64,000 nt of DNA, taken from positions 338,929-402,928 of the forward strand of contig NZ_DS022272.1 in assembly GCF_000153705.1 (NCBI RefSeq), written 5' to 3'. This DNA comes from Fulvimarina pelagi HTCC2506. Lineage in GTDB: Bacteria; Pseudomonadota; Alphaproteobacteria; Rhizobiales; Rhizobiaceae. Position numbers and translations under genes: made by a program. Numbering within the stretch: position 1 is the stretch's first letter; each line of letters begins with the position of its first letter. Positions 8,449 to 16,884 of the stretch are shown here, piece by piece. The notes under the pieces are model-generated. The model was not told the DNA's origin. It did no database searches and saw nothing but the letters and a program-made list of their open reading frames with translations.

Positions 8449-9855
8449 ATGTTCATCAGCGTCTTCGACATCTTCAAGATCGGTATTGGTCCGTCGAGTT
8501 CCCACACGATCGGACCGATGGTGGCAGCAACCCGTTTCCTTGACGAAGTGCGTGCACTGACCGATGGCGAAGTGAAACCGGTGCGCCTGCGGGTGCGGCT
8601 GCACGGTTCGCTCGCATGGACCGGCAAGGGCCATGCGAGCGACAATGCTGTTTGCCTCGGTCTCCTCGGCGAACAGGCCGATCGGATCGATCCGGACGAC
8701 ATCCAGCCGCGTCTTGAAAAGCTGAAGGTCGACAAAGTTGTCGAGGTCGAAAGTCTCGGCCAAATCGCCTTCGATCCGGCGACAGATCTTGTTTTCGACT
8801 ACGACACACCGCGTGAGGGCCACGCGAACGGAATGACGTTCGAGGCCTACGATGCGGGCGGAACGCGCATCCTCAGATCGATTTACTATTCAGTCGGCGG
8901 GGGGTTCGTGATGTCGGAAGCCGAACTCGCGGCCTCGGCGGAAAGACGCAAAGGGGGGCTCGAAGAAGGCAAGAAGGCTCTCGGCTACCCCTATCCCTTC
9001 GGCACGGCTGTCGAGATGCTGAAGATGGGGCGCGAGGCCAAGCTTACCGTTGCTGAGATGAAGCGCGCCAACGAGGAGATCCATCTCGATCGCATTGCGC
9101 TGAACTACAGGCTCGACCAGATCTGGTTCGCTATGAGGGACTGCATCGATCGCGGCATCGCGCAGGAGGGGCAACTGCCCGGCGGCCTGCGCGTGAAGCG
9201 CCGCGCGAAGCGCATCGCCGACCGGTTGAGGGCGGACGAAGGCCGCAACCAGACCCAGCCCTATTCAAAGAACGACTGGCTCTCCGTGTATGCTATGGCC
9301 GTCAATGAGGAGAACGCCGCTGGCGGGCGCGTCGTGACCTCGCCGACGAACGGTGCCGCGGGTGTTGTGCCGGCGGTCATCCGCTATTACCGCGACCACT
9401 GCATCGGCGCGAACGACGAGGGCATCCGCATCTTTCTGCTCACGGCCGCCGCCATCGGCGCACTCGTCAAGCACAACGCCTCGATCTCTGGAGCTGAGGT
9501 CGGCTGCCAGGGTGAGGTGGGGTCGGCTTCGGCGATGGCCGCCGCGGGCCTCTGCGCGGCGCTGGGGGGCACCAACGAGCAGATCGAGAATGCCGCAGAG
9601 ATCGCGCTGGAGCACCATCTCGGCATGACTTGCGATCCGGTGAACGGCTTGGTCCAGGTGCCCTGCATCGAGCGAAACGGCTTCGGTGCGATCAAGGCGG
9701 TCTCTGCCGCCTCTCTATCCCTCCACGGTGACGGCACCCACTTCATGCCGCTCGACAATTGCATCGAGACCATGCGCCAGACCGGCATCGATATGTCTGA
9801 GCGCTACAAGGAGACCTCCCGCGGCGGCCTTGCGGTCAACCTGCCGGAGTGCTGA
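8449..9855 (+). CDS. sdaA: L-serine ammonia-lyase (L-serine dehydratase), single-chain
   Basis: A 468-residue enzyme converting L-serine to pyruvate and ammonia with an oxygen-sensitive [4Fe-4S] cluster. It has the beta domain at the N-terminus ([21 protein letters not shown]) and the alpha domain in the C-terminal half ([58 protein letters not shown]), as in single-chain SdaA of Gram-negative bacteria. The conserved cysteines for the cluster lie in CQGEVG, CDPV and VPCIE. The gene stands alone and faces the amino-acid permease genes downstream. It could supply pyruvate from serine, which fits the PPDK and malic enzyme encoded elsewhere in the window. Confidence 0.95.
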   Translation: MFISVFDIFKIGIGPSSSHTIGPMVAATRFLDEVRALTDGEVKPVRLRVRLHGSLAWTGKGHASDNAVCLGLLGEQADRIDPDDIQPRLEKLKVDKVVEVESLGQIAFDPATDLVFDYDTPREGHANGMTFEAYDAGGTRILRSIYYSVGGGFVMSEAELAASAERRKGGLEEGKKALGYPYPFGTAVEMLKMGREAKLTVAEMKRANEEIHLDRIALNYRLDQIWFAMRDCIDRGIAQEGQLPGGLRVKRRAKRIADRLRADEGRNQTQPYSKNDWLSVYAMAVNEENAAGGRVVTSPTNGAAGVVPAVIRYYRDHCIGANDEGIRIFLLTAAAIGALVKHNASISGAEVGCQGEVGSASAMAAAGLCAALGGTNEQIENAAEIALEHHLGMTCDPVNGLVQVPCIERNGFGAIKAVSAASLSLHGDGTHFMPLDNCIETMRQTGIDMSERYKETSRGGLAVNLPEC

Positions 9856-9889
9856 AAGCGGGCAGATAAGCCTGAAGAGCGGGGGTCGC

Positions 9890-10699
9890 CTATCGCTGCA
9901 TGTGCCTCGTGACGCGCGCCTCGGCGAAGTTCGTCAGGCGCCGCAGAATTTCGACGACCACAAGATAGAGTACGGCCGCCCAGACATAGGTCTGGAAATC
10001 GAATGTGCGTGCATAGGCCTGCCGCGTGATGCCGAAGAGGTCGTAGACGGTGATGATTGCGACGATCGCCGAGCCCTTGATCAGAAGGATGAGCTCGTTG
10101 GCATAGGGGCGCAGGGCGACGATCATCGCCTGGGGAAGCACAATCCGCGAGAATATGACGGAGCGCGAAATACCGAGCGAACGTCCACCTTCCCACTGGC
10201 CTTTCGGCACGCTTTCGATCGCACCGCGTAGGATCTCTGCCTGATAGGCAGCCGAGTTGAGGGCGATGGTAAAGAGCGCGCAGAACCAGGCCTCCCGGAA
10301 GAACCACCAGAGACCGATCGAGTCCAGAAAGCCGCGGAACTCGCCGAAGCCGTAATAGACGAGGAAGATCTGCGCGATCAGCGGAGTACCGCGGAAGAAG
10401 TAGACGAAGAGGAAGGACGGCACCCGCGCAGTTCGGCTCTCTGCCATACGCCCGAAGGCGATTGGTACCGAAAGGATCGCACCGCAGACAAAGCTCGAGA
10501 CAACGAGGGACACTGTGACCCAGAGCCCTTCGAGATATGGCAGCCCGTAACGGGCGAAGAGGTCGGAATTCCAGCTTGCCGCGAGATAGTAGGCGAGCGA
10601 GGCGAAGACGACGACCCAGAAGCCGGCGAAGAGAATACCCGCAAGGCCGGGTTTCTTCTTTTCTGTCGATGGTGGTGCGGAAGCGGTGAGATCGGTCAT
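9890..10699 (-). CDS. Polar amino-acid ABC transporter permease (HisM/ArtM type)
   Basis: A 269-residue inner-membrane permease. After a polar N-terminus there are about five membrane segments. The loop ALNSAAYQAEILRGAIESVPKGQWEGGRSLGIS is the EAA motif that contacts the ATPase in amino-acid importers. The start at 10699 overlaps the stop of the partner permease by four bases (ATGA), which settles it over the longer frame from 10726. Together with the HisQ-like gene it forms the heterodimeric channel of a lysine/arginine/ornithine/histidine-type importer. No ATPase gene accompanies the pair in this window. Confidence 0.88.
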   Translation of the reverse strand: MTDLTASAPPSTEKKKPGLAGILFAGFWVVVFASLAYYLAASWNSDLFARYGLPYLEGLWVTVSLVVSSFVCGAILSVPIAFGRMAESRTARVPSFLFVYFFRGTPLIAQIFLVYYGFGEFRGFLDSIGLWWFFREAWFCALFTIALNSAAYQAEILRGAIESVPKGQWEGGRSLGISRSVIFSRIVLPQAMIVALRPYANELILLIKGSAIVAIITVYDLFGITRQAYARTFDFQTYVWAAVLYLVVVEILRRLTNFAEARVTRHMQR

Positions 10700-11403
10700 C
10701 GTGACACCTCGCCACGCTTGGACCACTGGTCGATCCGCCCGATGGCGATCGATGAGATCAACGTCAGGACGAGATAAAGAAGGATTGCAGTTCCGAAAAA
10801 GAGGAACGGCTCGCGCGTCACGCGCGCGGCGATTTGCGACTGTCGCAAAATGTCCGTCAGCCCGATCACCGAGACGAGCGCCGTATCCTTCAGAAGGATC
10901 ATCCAGAGGTTCGACAGCCCGGGCAGGGCGATGCGGACGAGTTGCGGGAAGATCACGAGCCGCATTGTCATGAAGGAGCCAATGCCGAGCGCATTTGCGC
11001 CCTCGTACTGGCCGCGCGGGATTGCCCTGAAGGCCGCGACGAAGACCTCTGATGCGTAGGCGGAGAAGACCAATCCGAGAGCGATCATGCCGGAGACGAA
11101 GCTCGAGAGGGCGATGTCCGGCAGCCCAGTCGCGTCCGAGAAGCTCTTCAGCAGGTTGTTAACGCCGAAATAGACGAGGAACAGTGTGAGGAGTTCGGGC
11201 AGCCCGCGAAAGATCGTGGTGTAGATATTGGCCGAGATGAAAAGAAGCCGGTCGCCCGACTGCTTGGCTAGCGCCAGAAGGAACCCGACTGCGAGGCCAA
11301 TGGGCAGAGTGCAGACGGCCAGCGAACCGGTGACGAAGACACCATGGGCGATATCGTCGCCCCAGCCGGTCTCGCCGAAGCCAAGATGTGTAAGTGCTTC
11401 CAT
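10696..11403 (-). CDS. Polar amino-acid ABC transporter permease (HisQ type)
   Basis: A 235-residue inner-membrane permease with about five transmembrane segments and an EAA loop (YASEVFVAAFRAIPRGQYEGANALGIGS). FRGLPELLTLFLVYFG is characteristic of the HisQ/ArtQ branch. It is the first gene of a two-permease unit. The divergently transcribed metallo-beta-lactamase-fold gene begins about 118 bases away, so the two share a short control region. The binding protein probably belonging to the system is encoded at 12636-13430 on the same strand, separated by that opposite-strand gene. Confidence 0.88.
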   Translation of the reverse strand: MEALTHLGFGETGWGDDIAHGVFVTGSLAVCTLPIGLAVGFLLALAKQSGDRLLFISANIYTTIFRGLPELLTLFLVYFGVNNLLKSFSDATGLPDIALSSFVSGMIALGLVFSAYASEVFVAAFRAIPRGQYEGANALGIGSFMTMRLVIFPQLVRIALPGLSNLWMILLKDTALVSVIGLTDILRQSQIAARVTREPFLFFGTAILLYLVLTLISSIAIGRIDQWSKRGEVSR

Positions 11404-11520
11404 TCAGGCCCATCCCTTCAGGGGACCCGCAGCGAGTGCAATTGAAACGATCCGTTTCGTTGCCGCAAAACGCCGTCGCGATAAGTTCACACGTGAATTA
11501 AACCATGACGGAGGAAGAAA

Positions 11521-12525
11521 ATGGCTTTCAGCCGCCGCACGTTTTTTGCCGGTGCCGCGAGTGCTCCGGTTTTCGTCAACTTCCTGACGCGTAGCGCCGC
11601 CGCGCAGGACGCGGAAACATCCGAGGTGGACGCGTCGAGCACTTCGACCCGTGTGCAAGCTCTTCCGATACAGAGAACCCGCGTCGGCGAACACGTCGTC
11701 ACGGCGATCTCTGACGGCTATCTGGACATCAGCCTCGATCTCCTGACGAACATCGACGCGGACGCCGCGACAGACCTCTTGGCCAGCAAGTTTCAAGGCG
11801 ACCCCCCGGTGACGACCGGCATCAACGCTTATGTCGTCGAGATGGCCGACCGGCTTGTTCTCATCGACACCGGAGGGGCGGGCGCCTTTCCCGAAATGGG
11901 CAAGCTGAACGAGAGAATCCGCCAGGCTGGCTTTCAGCCCACTGACATAACCGACGTTCTGATGACGCATCTCCATCCCGACCACGTCGGAGGTCTCGTC
12001 ATCGACGGCCAACTCGCTTTCGCGAACGCCAACGTCCACGTTCATCAAACCGAGTTCGACTATTGGACTTCGACGGAAAACCGGGACGCCGCACCGGAGT
12101 CGGCGAGGGGATTCTTCGATACGGCCCGCACCGCGATGGAGACCACCGGCGACAAGGTCCAGACCTTCAGCGGCGATAATGAGGTCGTTCCAGGGATCAC
12201 ATCTCGGGAACTCTTCGGTCACACGCCGGGTCACACTGGCTTCATGATTGGGGAGGCTGAGAACGGGCTCTTCGTATGGGGCGATATCGTGCATGTGGGG
12301 CCGATACAGTTTGCGCGCCCCGATGTTGGTATCGCCTTCGATGCCAATCCGGAGCAGGCTATCGAAACCCGACAGAGAATCCTTGAGGAACTTGCCAGCA
12401 ATCGAACGCGCATAGCCGGGATGCATATTGCGTTTCCGAGCTTTGGCCATGTCGTGACCGGCGACCGCGAAAACGAGGCCTATCGCTTCATTCCTTCCGA
12501 TTGGGAGTATGTGATCGAGGGCTAG
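11521..12525 (+). CDS. Tat-exported MBL-fold metallo-hydrolase
   Basis: A 334-residue metallo-beta-lactamase-fold protein. The N-terminus MAFSRRTFFAGAA carries a twin-arginine export signal (SRRTFF) followed by a hydrophobic stretch and an AAAQD cleavage region, so a folded, metal-loaded periplasmic protein is expected. Metal ligands are visible in THLHPDHVGG (near residue 160), GHTPGHTG, WGDIVHVG and a later His (FGHVV). The family includes lactonases, glyoxalase-like hydrolases and arylsulfatase-like enzymes, and the substrate cannot be told here. It lies head-to-head with the ABC permeases and converges on their binding-protein gene, an odd insertion within an uptake locus. Confidence 0.85.
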   Translation: MAFSRRTFFAGAASAPVFVNFLTRSAAAQDAETSEVDASSTSTRVQALPIQRTRVGEHVVTAISDGYLDISLDLLTNIDADAATDLLASKFQGDPPVTTGINAYVVEMADRLVLIDTGGAGAFPEMGKLNERIRQAGFQPTDITDVLMTHLHPDHVGGLVIDGQLAFANANVHVHQTEFDYWTSTENRDAAPESARGFFDTARTAMETTGDKVQTFSGDNEVVPGITSRELFGHTPGHTGFMIGEAENGLFVWGDIVHVGPIQFARPDVGIAFDANPEQAIETRQRILEELASNRTRIAGMHIAFPSFGHVVTGDRENEAYRFIPSDWEYVIEG

Positions 12526-12568
12526 AAGGACTAGGCGCGGGCGTAGCCTAGCTATCGAAATGGAGACG

Positions 12569-12605
12569 GCCCGGCGTGCGGATTTGCGCGCCGGGCATTC
12601 TTCTT
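12569..12605. terminator. Terminator-like hairpin between convergent genes
   Basis: An 11-bp stem (GCCCGGCGTGC paired with GCGCGCCGGGC, one G-T pair, loop about six bases) stands between the MBL-fold gene (+) and the binding-protein gene (-). It is followed on the plus strand by ATTCTTCTT and could serve as terminator for the plus-strand gene, possibly for both directions. Confidence 0.6.
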
Positions 12606-12635
12606 CCTCGAATGCCGGTAGAGCCGGCAACCGGC

Positions 12636-13430
12636 CTACTCGCCGTAGACGTCGAAATCGAAATATTTCGACTGGATCTCCTCGTAGGTTCCGTCCTCAC
12701 GGATCGCAGCGATGGCCTCGTTCACCATGCCTTGAAGTTTCTCGTTATCCTTTCTCAGGCCGATTCCGATGCCTTCCCCGTAGATTTGCTCTTCGGCAGG
12801 TAGGGTACCGAGCAGCTTGCAGCAGGCTCCGGCTTCGCTCTTAAGCCACTGGTCGAGAACAACGACGTCGTCGAGCACAGCGTCGACACGGCCCGACTCA
12901 ATGTCGAGCTTGTACTCCTCGGCCGACGGATATTGGCGCACTTCCGCGTCCGGAAAGTACTCCTCGGCAGCACGAGCGTGGGTCGTCGAGACCTGTGCCC
13001 CGATTGTCTTGCCGGAGAGTGCCTCTTCCGTTGCATCGGTGATATCGGAGTCCTTGAGTACGGCGACTGCCGGCGGCGTGTTGTAGTACTTGTTCGTGAA
13101 GTCGATCTGCTCTTCGCGTTCCGGCGTAATCGACATTGAAGCGACGATGAGATCGAAGTTGCCGTTCTGTAGCGCAGGGATCATGCCATCCCACTCTTGC
13201 GTGACGAAGCTGCACTCTACTCCCATTTCGTTGCAGAGCGCACGGGCGATATCAACGTCGAAGCCCTGCAGTTCGCCCGATGCGTCGAGGAAGTTGAACG
13301 GCGGATAAGCGCCTTCGGTGCCGACGACAATGTTCGACCAGTCCTTATCGGCATCGCTTTCTTGGGCGAGGGCCGGAACGGCGGCGAGGAGCGTTGTGGA
13401 AACGAGGGTGGATGTCAGGATTTTCAGCAT
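12636..13430 (-). CDS. Amino-acid ABC transporter substrate-binding protein (ArgT/HisJ type)
   Basis: A 264-residue periplasmic binding protein. The signal peptide MLKILTSTLVSTTLLAAVPALAQ is followed by the mature start. YPPFNFLDASGELQGFDVDIARAL is the family-3 solute-binding motif, and WDGMIPALQNGNFDLIVASMSITPER places it with lysine/arginine/ornithine/histidine receptors. It likely works with the HisQM-type permeases at 9890-11403, although an opposite-strand hydrolase gene separates them. An ATPase must be supplied from elsewhere. Ligand preference among basic or polar amino acids is not resolved. Confidence 0.88.
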   Translation of the reverse strand: MLKILTSTLVSTTLLAAVPALAQESDADKDWSNIVVGTEGAYPPFNFLDASGELQGFDVDIARALCNEMGVECSFVTQEWDGMIPALQNGNFDLIVASMSITPEREEQIDFTNKYYNTPPAVAVLKDSDITDATEEALSGKTIGAQVSTTHARAAEEYFPDAEVRQYPSAEEYKLDIESGRVDAVLDDVVVLDQWLKSEAGACCKLLGTLPAEEQIYGEGIGIGLRKDNEKLQGMVNEAIAAIREDGTYEEIQSKYFDFDVYGE

Positions 13431-13590
13431 GGATACCCTTTGTTCTTTCTTGCTGTCTTCTTGTTCTTCTATGGTGACTTCGGCGGCGTGCCGAAGCTGG
13501 CCGTCACCGCCTCTTAAACAGGCATGGCGCGGATTGCGGCAATGGTGGCATGAATATTATCGCGAAGACAATCGATTCTCTGCCGCTTCC

Positions 13591-14202
13591 CTAGCCGGTG
13601 AGAAATCGTTCCGCGGCCGCAAGCTCCTCAGGCGTGTTGATGTTGGAGAAGGGGTCCGGGCCGGACGTACCCCATTCTGGATTGAACGCGATCGTGCTGT
13701 AACCGACATGTTTGAGAAAATGGCGTAGCGCACGCGGACGCTCGTCGTCGAGCCAGCGAGACAGCGTCGACAGGAGGGTCACCGGCCAGAGCGCTACCGT
13801 CGGATGGAGGCGCCCGCCGCTTTCGACGCTTACGATTTCCCGTTCCTTGGCCGCGGTGACGAGTCGCGAGGCGATGTCGATGGGCAGGAACGGGGTGTCC
13901 GAGGGAAGAATAATGGCGTGCGTAATCTCCTCGTGATACTTCTCGAGCGTCGAAAGACCGGCCTCGATCCCGGCAAGCGGACCCTGGAACCCTGCACGGA
14001 CATCCGGCACGACCTGCTCGCCGAACGCATCGAAACTGCCGTCCGCCGGCGCGTTGACGAGGATCGGCGTGTAACCGGCCAGCCGCTCCACGACATGAGC
14101 GATCATGGGCCGTCCGGCGAGCCTGCGCAGCGGCTTCGGTTCACCCTCCTCGCCCATCCGCGAGCCGCGGCCCGCAGCAAGGATGATCGCCCCCGCTCTC
14201 AT
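13591..14202 (-). CDS. mobA: Molybdenum cofactor guanylyltransferase
   Basis: A 203-residue nucleotidyltransferase that joins GMP to molybdopterin. It shows the family signature ILAAGRGSRMG at residues 7-17, then PKPLRRLAGRPM, a conserved SDTPFLP loop and NINTPEEL near the C-terminus. Its start overlaps the stop of the upstream MFS gene by four bases, so the two are co-transcribed, an unusual pairing. The paralogue MocA (cytidylyl form, used for PaoABC-type enzymes) has a similar fold; the Asn-Ile-Asn-Thr-Pro motif favours MobA. Together with moaA at 16885-18003 it supports molybdoenzymes such as the paoABC product. Confidence 0.85.
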   Translation of the reverse strand: MRAGAIILAAGRGSRMGEEGEPKPLRRLAGRPMIAHVVERLAGYTPILVNAPADGSFDAFGEQVVPDVRAGFQGPLAGIEAGLSTLEKYHEEITHAIILPSDTPFLPIDIASRLVTAAKEREIVSVESGGRLHPTVALWPVTLLSTLSRWLDDERPRALRHFLKHVGYSTIAFNPEWGTSGPDPFSNINTPEELAAAERFLTG

Positions 14203-15404
14203 GTTTCAGCGACGCGTGGAGCAATCAGCGATAATAGAAGAGCGAGAACCGCGGCGCCCAACATGACCAGCACAAGGCTGGTCGCAGCGGCCGGGCCGAC
14301 GGCGAAGGTCGCCGTGATCGAGGAGGCAATGGCCCCGAGCCCGATTTGCGCCGAGCCGAGAAGGCCGGCAGCAGCGCCGGCTGCATCGGTTCTGACGCTA
14401 ACGCCGCCGGCGGTCGCGGACGGGAGCGTCATGCCGTTGCCGATGCCGAGCAAGATCATCGGCCCGAACAGGCTCAGCGGGCTGAGGCGATCGAGGAGGA
14501 TCGGCACGAGGATGACGAGCACCGATGCAAGCGTCAGCACCGAGCCGATTACCATCATCCGCTTGATGCCGACGCGCTCCGACATGCGTCCCGTCAGGAA
14601 GTTGCCGATTGCATAACCGAGCGGGCAGAGGATGAACCAGACACCGTACTCGGCCGGCGTCAGGCGGAGCACCTCGACCGAGACGAAGGTTGCGCCGCCG
14701 AGAAAGCCAAAGAATGCGGCGGTGATGAAGGAACTCGCACCGGCGAAGATCCAAAAGCTCGGTTCTGAGATCAGCTTGCCGTAGTTCGAGAGTTGCCGCG
14801 TTACGGGCGTGCCAAGGTTTGGGTTCGTCTCGTTGAGATCGAAGTGAACAAGGACGAGGCTCAGGACGCCAAGCGCCATCAACAGCCAGAAGACGCTCCG
14901 CCAGCCGAGCCAAGTGTCCATGACGCCACCGACCGCAGGGCCGATCATCGGGGCGACCGCCAGGCCCATCGTCACGTAGCCGATCATCGCGGCCGAACGT
15001 CGACGCGAATAGACGTCCCGCACGATTGCGCGCGACAGGGCGATCCCGGTCGCACTCGCCGCCTGAACGATGCGACCGATCAGGAACCAGCCGATCGTTT
15101 CGGAAAAGAGGCAGATCGCTGTGCCGACGAGGAAGAGCACCATGCCGCCGATGATTACCGGGCGGCGCCCATAACGATCGGAGAGGGGACCGGCGATGAC
15201 CTGAAGGACGGCGACCGCGACGAGATAAAGCGAAAGACCAAGACCAACCGTGGGCCCATCCGTGCCAAGAGCCTCGGCGATGGTCGCCATGGACGGTATG
15301 AATATGTTGATCGCCAGCGGCGATATCGCCGATGCAATCATCAGCGTGACCAACATAGGTTTTCGCGCGGCCACGTCCGGTGTCGAGGTTTGGAGGGTCG
15401 TCAA
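14199..15404 (-). CDS. MFS exporter, Bcr/CflA drug-resistance family
   Basis: A 401-residue inner-membrane transporter with 12 predicted membrane segments. The loop 2-3 motif GPLSDRYGRRPVIIGG and the segment-5 motif GLAVAPMIGPAVGG mark a drug:proton antiporter of the Bcr/CflA (DHA1) group. Substrate cannot be assigned. It is upstream of and overlaps mobA. About 165 bases before its start lies a perfect ATAAGT-N3-ACTTAT dyad that could bind a regulator controlling this gene or the divergent orphan gene. Confidence 0.88.
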   Translation of the reverse strand: MTTLQTSTPDVAARKPMLVTLMIASAISPLAINIFIPSMATIAEALGTDGPTVGLGLSLYLVAVAVLQVIAGPLSDRYGRRPVIIGGMVLFLVGTAICLFSETIGWFLIGRIVQAASATGIALSRAIVRDVYSRRRSAAMIGYVTMGLAVAPMIGPAVGGVMDTWLGWRSVFWLLMALGVLSLVLVHFDLNETNPNLGTPVTRQLSNYGKLISEPSFWIFAGASSFITAAFFGFLGGATFVSVEVLRLTPAEYGVWFILCPLGYAIGNFLTGRMSERVGIKRMMVIGSVLTLASVLVILVPILLDRLSPLSLFGPMILLGIGNGMTLPSATAGGVSVRTDAAGAAAGLLGSAQIGLGAIASSITATFAVGPAAATSLVLVMLGAAVLALLLSLIAPRVAET

Positions 15405-15706
15405 GGGGACGTCTCGTCGTCTGCGGATGCAAACAGTCGGCCGGCGAAGGCGATCCTTCCGACGCGCTGCTGTTCGAACAGCGATATAGAGCGCCTTGAG
15501 ATCATGGAACCTCTACAACGAAACCACAGATCTTTTCAGAGGATCGCGTTACGCAAGTTTCTACTATATTATAAGTCGTACTTATGAAAAACTCACAGTA
15601 ATGTCATCGACTGGTTCAAATTGCAGTAAAGCTGGAAACGCAAGGGCAATGAGATACAGCAATTCTTTTCTCACAGAGATTATGAACTGAAGGGAAAGCG
15701 ATCGAG
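15405..15706. other. Intergenic region between the MFS gene and an orphan gene
   Basis: A 302-base divergent region that is visibly AT-richer than its flanks from about 15500 onward. It holds a perfect dyad at 15571-15585 next to a TATATTATAA stretch that could be a -10 element. I see no gene in it. Confidence 0.7.
15571..15585. promoter_or_regulatory. Perfect dyad ATAAGT-CGT-ACTTAT, candidate operator
   Basis: A perfect 6-bp inverted repeat with a 3-base spacer sits within the AT-rich divergent region and directly abuts a TACTATATT sequence resembling a -10 box. This is the arrangement expected of a repressor operator; the regulator is unknown. Confidence 0.45.
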
Positions 15707-16294
15707 ATGCTGTATGAATTGTTTGTTGGTGGTGGATATAGTGGCGGTTCGACTTCGCCCTCGGCACCCGCAACGCAACCGAGCCAGAGCGAACAGCCGC
15801 CTAGTGGCGAGACACAGACTTCGCAGCCAGCGCCAAGCGGCAGTAGTTCGGGCGATGAAACTGCCCCTACTTCCGCGGCGGATACCTCAAGTCAGGCGTC
15901 CGGTGCGGGTCAGGCGCAGTCCTCTGCGCCGGCAAGTGCTGCAGCTAAACCTGCTTCGGCTCCACAAAGCGTAGCTACTCGTGCGCCTGCTTCAGGAATG
16001 GAATCGAATGCTTCATCTGGTGCTCTGCGTCCGGATGCCGCCGCACCCAAACGGTTCGGCGTTGACGAACGCGCTCGTGCCCTTGCCGTCCAGGCCGAGC
16101 TAAGAGTCCGGGCGATGATCGAAGACATGGCGAAAGTGCAGACGATCGACATACTGGGCGATGCACCCGGCGCCGAGGACGAGATGGTCGATGGCCGTGG
16201 CGCCGTGGGACAGGTCACGAACGCATATTCAGAGAATTCGGCCGCGGCAAGCCGGTCACCCTATTCCGAGGCCTCTGAAGCCGTCGCGGCCTGA
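15707..16294 (+). CDS. Orphan Ser/Ala/Pro-rich low-complexity protein
   Basis: A 195-residue protein I do not recognise. Residues about 10-100 are almost entirely Ser, Ala, Gln, Pro, Thr and Gly. A short structured-looking segment follows, FGVDERARALAVQAELRVRAMIEDMAKVQTIDILGD (about residues 117-152), predicted mostly helical, then a Ser/Ala-rich end. There is no signal peptide, and MLYELFVGGGYSGG opens the protein. A GAAGGGAAAG stretch upstream is a fair ribosome binding site. The AT-rich leader and composition differ from neighbours. It could be a rapidly evolving surface or scaffold protein, or a poorly conserved frame; the coding call is moderate. Confidence 0.5.
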   Translation: MLYELFVGGGYSGGSTSPSAPATQPSQSEQPPSGETQTSQPAPSGSSSGDETAPTSAADTSSQASGAGQAQSSAPASAAAKPASAPQSVATRAPASGMESNASSGALRPDAAAPKRFGVDERARALAVQAELRVRAMIEDMAKVQTIDILGDAPGAEDEMVDGRGAVGQVTNAYSENSAAASRSPYSEASEAVAA

Positions 16295-16327
16295 TGAAAC
16301 ACATGCGGAAACGTTTCGCGGCTCGGT

Positions 16328-16813
16328 TCAGCCCTGCAAAGGCGCCGACGGGCCGCGGAGCGAATTCGTAACGTCGCCTACGATCGGATCGTAGGTGTCG
16401 CGCGCGCTCTCCGGGTAGCGGATCGCGACCGAATGGATCAGGTCACCGCGAAAGATGTAGCGCTCGTAGAAGATGCGGCCGTCGAGATAACCCGAAACAA
16501 CCGCCCAACGCTCGCCTGAAGCCTTGTAGGTTACATCGTCCGCATCGGCTCGCTGAGAAATCACCGATTTCGGCGTTTCGCCGCCTTGATTGTTGCGAGC
16601 GTAAATGAAGATCTCAGCGCCGCTCGGAGCGCTCCAGCCAAGACCGTCGCCGCTTGTCGGGGCCGGCAGTCGGTTCGGGAAGAGCTCGGTTGGAAAGGTT
16701 GCGCTCGTGCCGAAGCGCTCGTTCTTGTAGAAAAGGTCTTCGGCGCTGGCGGGCGTAAGGACTGTGGCGGCGGCAATCGAGGCTGCCGCAAGGGTCGTCG
16801 TCAAGCGAATCAT
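16328..16813 (-). CDS. Exported protein of unknown function
   Basis: A 161-residue protein with a clear signal peptide, MIRLTTTLAAASIAAATVLTPASA, cleaved before ED. The mature part contains FGTSATFPTELF, GWSAPSGAEIFIYARNN and a closing segment DPIVGDVTNSLR, resembling small periplasmic proteins of rhizobia that lack an assigned role. I chose ATG 16813 because it gives a clean signal peptide; the longer frame from 16855 adds 14 polar residues ahead of it. It follows moaA on the same strand after about 70 bases. Two CGGTCTTAACCT direct repeats lie between the two genes. Confidence 0.65.
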   Translation of the reverse strand: MIRLTTTLAAASIAAATVLTPASAEDLFYKNERFGTSATFPTELFPNRLPAPTSGDGLGWSAPSGAEIFIYARNNQGGETPKSVISQRADADDVTYKASGERWAVVSGYLDGRIFYERYIFRGDLIHSVAIRYPESARDTYDPIVGDVTNSLRGPSAPLQG

Positions 16814-16870
16814 CGGTCTTAACCTGCTGTTACTTGCGTATTCCGACGCTTGCAAAACCGGTCTTAACCT
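16814..16870. repeat. Pair of CGGTCTTAACCT direct repeats
   Basis: The 12-mer CGGTCTTAACCT occurs exactly at 16814-16825 and 16859-16870, 45 bases apart. Both copies are followed by GCTG or CTGCTG. They lie in the leader of the exported-protein gene, between it and moaA. The TTAACC core resembles a CtrA half-site, but the match is partial. Confidence 0.55.
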
Positions 16871-16884
16871 CTGCTGAACAGGCT

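Noticed and set aside
14398..15432. 344-codon minus-strand frame over the MFS gene
   Set aside because: Another phase of the MFS gene, which has clear membrane and signature motifs; this frame is Arg/His/Pro-rich with no domain.
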